Source: Corylus avellana
Taxonomy: Eukaryota; Streptophyta; Magnoliopsida; Fagales; Betulaceae
DNA length: 64,000 bases
Direction: 5' to 3'
NCBI RefSeq assembly: GCF_901000735.1
Contig: NC_081546.1
Span: forward strand, 563,001 to 627,000
Part shown: piece by piece, positions 58,131-64,000 of the stretch
Position numbering within the stretch: position 1 is the first letter of the stretch
Layout: each line of letters begins with the position of its first letter
Program-made: the position numbers and the translations under genes
The notes under the pieces: generated by a model
What the model saw: the letters and a program-made list of their open reading frames with translations, nothing else
Database searches by the model: none
Told to the model about the DNA's origin: nothing

Positions 58131-60677
58131 AGGATCCCAATCCGTCATCTTGACACCTCTGCTCTTTTTTTCTTTTTTCTTTTTTAAATATATATATACC
58201 TCTGTTCTTACCATAATGGTCTCTCAGCACATTCGATTCCTCTAATATCATTACAAATTAGAGCTGAGCTTGACTTATCATTATAACCAAAATGGATTAT
58301 GATTATCTTCAAATTAAGATGACCTGTTTTATAGTTTATATTAAATTTTACAACTCTAAAAATATATATTATCTAACTTTAAATATGTTATCACATTATT
58401 TAAAATTTTAAATAAGGTAATATTATGTATAGTGTTAGACATAGCAATAGAGAGGTCCTATTAATGAAATTCACATTATGTAGCAATGGAGGGATAATTT
58501 CGTCATTTTGATAATATTGGGGGTACACTGTCATTGTTTTGGTAGTTTTTTGAGTAAATTGTTGCAATTGATTGTTTGGGGGTAGGGTGTCATTAGGGTG
58601 GTAATTTTAGGAGATTAAGTGAATTTTACCCTTAAAATAATAAATGAAATTCAATTAAATATGGCTTATTGCGGTTATTACTCAAGTCATTTAAAATGTT
58701 TAAATATAATTTGACATGTTGGTTGATTTATCGTTTATATACTATGTCATAATAGGGAAGAATATTCATGCTTAATCTGATTTAAAATATTATTCTCTAT
58801 GGGATTTGCCGTGTGCGATAATAACCTTAGTAAATCTGACCTATTTTATAATAATTGTTAAGGACGTTGTACTTCCAGAAAAACTATAAAAAAACAAAAA
58901 ACTGACGTTAGGGATGTTAACTATGTGGTAATTCACATAATTCACATGACATTTATTAAGTAAGTTCTTAAGTAATTAAATTTATCTGTTAAATTTTGTT
59001 ATTTAATTTGTTTAGGCATGTGACACCACGTGGCACTCATAGACTATCACATAAATTTGTAAGAAAATTATAATAAAAGTTGTAATATTCCAAATCTTTT
59101 TTTAATAACATTGTTTTCTTCTTCCTTTTATTTTTTGTTTTAAAAAAATAATAAACAAACAACACAAAATACTTAAAACTATTTTTACATTTCTATCCTA
59201 TCAAAACACTTTTTTCAATTAAATAAAAAAAAAAAAAAAGTATTTAAAAAGCACCGACAAATGGAGGCCATGATATGTAGATATGTTCTCTCTTGAGTCT
59301 TGACTTTGTTGAGATGATGAAGGCACTTTTAATGATGCATAGCACGTTTTTAATTGAATACGAATGAATCAAATGGCTTTTCTATGCATTAAAAAAAGAA
59401 AAGAAAAGGCTTATCTATGTTATGGACCAAAATCAAAATAAAAAATAAGAGATTTCAAATATTTGATCTACTCCACAATAGATAAAAATTTAGAAATTAC
59501 ATGTATACTACCTAAGTTAAGAAATATTGGTGTAGTATGTAATATTACTTTATATTTTATTTACTTGATAAATATGAGAAATGATTATTTTTTTCTCCAT
59601 TAATAATTTTCTGTCTAACTTTGTAAATTTTTTCATTAAATTTATGAGATCACACAAATTTAATCGTAAATTTGCAAGAGTTTAACAAAAAGATTAATAA
59701 CATGTCTCTAAGTTATCGATAAAGATGAGATATGATCTCACATTCTGAATTCGTACATTCATTATTCTTTTTCCTTCGAAGAATTCAGCACAAATAAGAA
59801 TACCATGAAAAGGAAGACAATCTGTCATCACGACTCAACCAGAAAACCTCACGGTTGTGTTTGGCAAAGGACTTGAAAAAAGTGAGTGGACTGAAACTAT
59901 AGCAGATTTGATTGATGTGAAAAAAAAAAAAAAAAAAAAAAGGTTTTGTAATGATTTTTTTTATTTAAATAGTAATAAAAAATTATTAATGTGATATAAA
60001 AAGTAAAAATATTAGACTTAATTTTAAGATGAATTTTTTGGATATTTGAATCCGTCCAGTCTCTTAGCAAACATTGCCCCCACTAACTCGGCAAATCATT
60101 TTGCAAGCAATCCCACGGGTCCAATCTCCTATATATGAGCTGTCAAGATCATGAATTATGTGAACACATCCAAAATTAGATAGATCATGGAAGCAACATC
60201 ACGAGGAGTCTCATATAAACCTGTCAACTGTCATGTGTGGGGAATGAGGATGGGTATGGCCCGTATGGAGCGTGGGACGATCATTCTAGATGAACATATG
60301 AAATTTCTTGTCCGCACCCCAAGTTCTAATATACAATAAGATAAATATCAAGACCCTTATCAACAATCAAAATTAATAAAGTTATTGACTTTTAATTCAA
60401 CCACTACAAATAAATTAATAATGATATCATCTCCTAAATCACCACATGAGTCCGCCCCTGTACATATATGACATTTCACACTTTTATGATCCTTATATCA
60501 TAAGATTGATCTAAGGAGTGAGTTGAGTATGTCATGTTAGCCGAATATGCTTCAAGAATGCAAAATAGTATTAGCGTTTCCTTTTCACATGCCAAAAACA
60601 ATTCAAATTGTGTTTACTGTTCACTATATATATATATAGTTCATTGATATTCAGAATTGACTCAACATTACATGAAG
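58131..60677. other. Intergenic, no gene seen
   Basis: AT-rich sequence with an A run at about 59922-59940 and a short hairpin near 59497-59545 (ATTACATGTATACTAC against GTAGTATGTAAT). No coding exon is supported. Confidence 0.45.
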
Positions 60678-63600
60678 CTAAAATTCGTCATCAAGATTCA
60701 AACAGAGAAGGTAAGAGATTAAGCCAACCACGGGGACAAATCTTAGATAGTTTACTATACCAGCTTTGCTTTTCTGAACGTTTTGAAGGTTATCACCGAT
60801 CAACCAAGGCTGGAAAATTGTGTAAAAACATATATCCCAAATGAAGGCATAAGCCAGCCTCTCTGATCCCAGATAACTGACCAAGAATTCCCATCTGTCT
60901 CCTATGCTCCCAAAATTACTTTCCATTCGACCAAAGAGAGCCCACAATGCAGATATGAGACATATGCCCCCACCAATCAGTCCAACAATAGGTGCACCAT
61001 TTGTCATCACAGAGCCCAGCTGAGAGCGCTTGGTTAGAGTACAGTCTGCATCAGCCTCATTCAGCCGAATAGCCATGTAAGGTATTAGAAATGCTGCAAT
61101 CAAAAGAATAATGGTGATGCATGGTTAATCAGACGCTTAAACCCAACTCCACTAGCTTTTTTTGTCCTTCAAAATTAGGAAATATGTAAATAAAAGGGAA
61201 GAAACAAAAGGAAAATCAAAGCAAAGATTTCTCTAGGGTGCACTTTCACAAACTTGCCAACAGGCTAATCATCAGCTTTGGGGATGTTTACCATGCTCCA
61301 ACTGTAGAAAAGAACTGACCCAGTAGTAGTATCTTCTTTTATTATTTTTATTTTTGACATCATCCAGATTAACATAAATTAAAAATAGCTTGTAGGAACC
61401 TTAAATTATGATTAGCTAGGCCTGGGCACCACTAGTTCAATAAGCAAATGGCAAAGTGTGCTTGTAACCTACACAGTTTAGTCGATCTAACTACTAATTA
61501 AGCATAAGAATTTGTGCCTAGAGAGAATAAAAAAACACGAGAATTTGTAAAAGAGTATACTATTTGTAAGGAACATCTGTAGGCCCCATAGAACATCCAA
61601 AGAGCTCTTGTATCTATCCCTCTTACGATCCGTGAACAGCAAAGGAGCAAACATGAATGTCCACCCAATAACAAAATTGAATAATCCTTCAGAAACCTGA
61701 TGATGGAAAAATGGCCCAACATCATAAAAACATTTAGATCTATAAGCATGGTGGAATATAACGAGTGCCAACAAAATTTACTTTATACTGTGATTCTTAC
61801 CGGGTGAAGAACTGGGGCATCAATTGGACAAATGCCAACTACTCTGCCAGAAGGTTTATTGCAGAAATTATCGGATCAAAAACAATAAGAATTTGTTCCA
61901 TAAACCAGAAAACAAAGAAATCAACTACTAGTATTGCAGAATATGATATAGTCGACAGAGCTATTACCAGCAGTAAATCAACTTTCAGCATCATATGCAC
62001 ATTTTATTAAAAAAACAAAAAACAAAGTGTTGTATATGCTGTTTTGCCATAAACCTACCAAAACGGTCACCAAACCACCTATCCAGAGATCCCATATGAA
62101 CCAGTATTATGTGTGATTACAGTTCTCCTAAATGCAATGAAAACATGAATTTTTCTTTCCACACACATTAATTTGGGAGCATCCAGTTGTCCAAGAGATT
62201 CAATGTTGATGAAGTCCTATGTAACCAAATGGGGTATAGGATCCTTCCAAACACCCCAACCCCTTGTTTACTCCCCCTTCTTTTTCCCAAACGAACAAAA
62301 AAGAAGATGAAGATTTCACCTCAACTGATGTTGATAACAGTTGACAGTTGATCATATCCCAAATGAAAAAATAATCAAGAAAGACCGATTTCAAATGCAT
62401 AAGATAAAAAGGATAAAAGGAACAAATTGAACTCAGAATAAGTTCTGTTAAAAAACAATGAAATATTGTTGTTCATCTCAAGATAATGAATATCATCTGT
62501 GCAATCATAATGAATCATTGAATATTCTAGTATAAGAAACAAAACTATATCCAACATTAGGATGAGACGTCATTATTGACAATTACTAGGTCAAAAGAGT
62601 TCATAATAGTAGCATCAGGAATCCATCATAATTGAGAGAACGCCCACAAATTGAGAAGACTAACATCACAAAATGGGTATAAATAAGAATTTTTGTACAT
62701 ACCAGAGTTCATAAGAGGTAAGATAAAGAAAAAATTGAGAGAAAGGCCCACAAGAGAGTGTATTGTGTCTGAACTAATTGCCCACACAGGATCTCCCTGT
62801 CATGATACAAGCAAAACTTGAGACTTAAGAGTCAAATTGAAAATTTGACCTATCTATCATGGTGTTATAACATAGCAGAGATGAAAGTTATTTTTGACTA
62901 GATTTTCTCAAAAACAAAACAAGAAAAGGAAAAAAGAAAGAAAACAATTTGAGAGAAAGGTTCCTTGGGCATTATATACCTAATCAATCATTATAAAAGC
63001 CATGCTACATCAGAACTCAGAAGATTCATATATTTGAGGTATTACCAAGAAACTTGTACAGATTATATTGTGAACGACGTGTAATTTTTAAAGGATCTCC
63101 CCATACAATAAGGAAATCTGAAGTTAAATTTTTTTATGTTAAGCAAATAAGCAGCGTTCTCTGCAGAAGCAAAAGAAAATTCCATCCATGTGATGGAAGC
63201 TGCCACAGGAGGTTAAGTTTCACTTTATTTGGTATTTCAGCGCTACTCCGAAGCATTTTTCCATTGCTCGGCTTCTTTCCAATGTTTGGAATAGGATCCT
63301 GAACTTTTGTCAATTCAACAGCAGCCCTGGTAGATACAGTGATGAGTAGTTTTGGACAAAAGGGGATGCAAGAGAAAAGCTTTGGATTAGCATGGGCTTC
63401 ACAGACCTGATGTGCTGCAAGTATGAAGCTTCAGAGTCCAATGCCTTAGAAACATATGTTAAATTTGGTTGTTTTTCAAAACGCAAGTGCGTATCAAGCC
63501 TTTAAGGTGTTCGACTTAGTTTACTGTCTCATTTGAGTCAGACTTTCATTGCCATTTCTAAGGGACTTCTTGATTATTATATTGAATTATGCTTTGTTTT

Positions 63601-64000
63601 GGGCCTTGTACGCTGCTTTCTAAATTAATGCATCTCTTTGTACTGAGCTAAATCATAACGCATTGGGAAATATCATTTCAAAACTCACAAATGATTTCAA
63701 AATCCAACAACAAATGCTTGACAAGCAATTGGGTTCAGAGAACTTTTAAAGGGAAAGAGCTTACTGGGGCATAAGGAAGCAGGAAGAGCCACAAAATGTA
63801 AACTCCTTCGGCGACCCACAGAATGATTTGCAGCACACGCCGTGAATTGTCGTCGCCCTCTTCGGTGGATGGCGTGGCGGCGATAGTAGGCTTGCGACGA
63901 GCCGCGTGGCACGCTGGGGTCCTTACATGATTGGATATAAGTGGTGGTGGAGTCGTAGCAGGCCACGTCTTAGCGTTCGAGGACGCTTGTGAATGTCTTG
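60678..64000 (-). CDS. Multi-pass membrane protein of unknown function, probably plastid-targeted (5' partial)
   Basis: Minus-strand exons: 64000-63765 (5' end beyond the window), 62796-62703, 61838-61801, 61696-61561, 61093-60678. All introns are GT-AG and phases agree. The visible part is about 305 aa. The N-terminal region is rich in Ser/Thr/Ala/Arg with few acidic residues (for example NHVRTPACHAARRKPTIAAT), as in chloroplast transit peptides. Hydrophobic spans then follow: RVLQIILWVAEGVYILWLFL, SLVGLSLNFFFILPLMNS, LFNFVIGWTFMFAPLLFTDR, LQMFLTNTFLIPYMAIRLNE, GAPIVGLIGGGICLISALWA, LAYAFIWDICFYTIFQPWLI and LRFVPVVGLISYLLCL. It ends LNLDDEF. I do not recognise the family with confidence. Charged loops such as LFTDRKRDRYKSS are well spaced between spans. 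A role in the thylakoid or envelope membrane is only a guess. Confidence 0.8.

Overview
The window is nuclear DNA from a flowering plant, most likely a woody eudicot. The genes have many GT-AG introns, the intergenic DNA is AT-rich and full of TA, CT and poly-T microsatellites, and there are plant-type MITEs, tRNA-derived SINEs, LINE fragments and two assembly gaps. The species cannot be named from the sequence. All calls come from reading the sequence and from remembered family knowledge; no search was run.

Layout, left to right: (1) the first two coding exons of a GDT1-like cation transporter (minus, 643-848, continuing off the left edge); (2) a repeat-rich spacer with four 122-bp tandem copies (2605-3092), foldback elements and a SINE; (3) an intronless aspartic protease (plus, 6915-8375); (4) a seven-exon choline-transporter-like membrane protein (plus, 11110-16791); (5) an eleven-exon TGA-class bZIP factor that reads as PERIANTHIA (plus, 19377-23293); (6) a PLAC8/PCR cysteine-rich membrane protein (plus, 24553-25664); (7) an intronless carboxylesterase (plus, 29552-30595); (8) a 6.5-kb spacer of retroposon, SINE and MITE debris; (9) a twelve-exon PP2A scaffold A subunit (minus, 37145-47026) with a LINE and a large foldback in its introns; (10) a partial duplication of the PP2A promoter/leader, interrupted by an LTR-like piece and a possible viral nucleoprotein fossil (48454-49756); (11) a six-exon ALMT-type anion channel (minus, 50923-55240); (12) a spacer with a 100-N gap flanked by a perfect 326-bp duplication; (13) the 3' part of a multi-pass, probably plastid, membrane protein of unknown function (minus, 60678-64000).

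The genes do not form a pathway. What links them is synteny. From memory of Arabidopsis locus order, they match two paralogous Arabidopsis segments (At1g25480-25520 and At1g68600-68650) interleaved in one collinear block, so this genome appears to keep the unfractionated ancestral order. I could rebuild complete reading frames for five multi-exon genes. They give about 500 aa (CTL), 449 aa (PAN), 183 aa (PLAC8), 587 aa (PP2A-A) and 567 aa (ALMT), all close to the usual family lengths, so these models are probably nearly correct.

The most interesting non-genic signals are the promoter-like 122-bp repeat array, the hairpin-forming repeats in PAN intron 1, the duplicated PP2A leader with a better splice donor in the distal copy, the possible endogenous rhabdovirus-like fragment, an exon-like 66-bp phase-0 segment in the last ALMT intron, and a MITE family with clear 9-10 bp target duplications.
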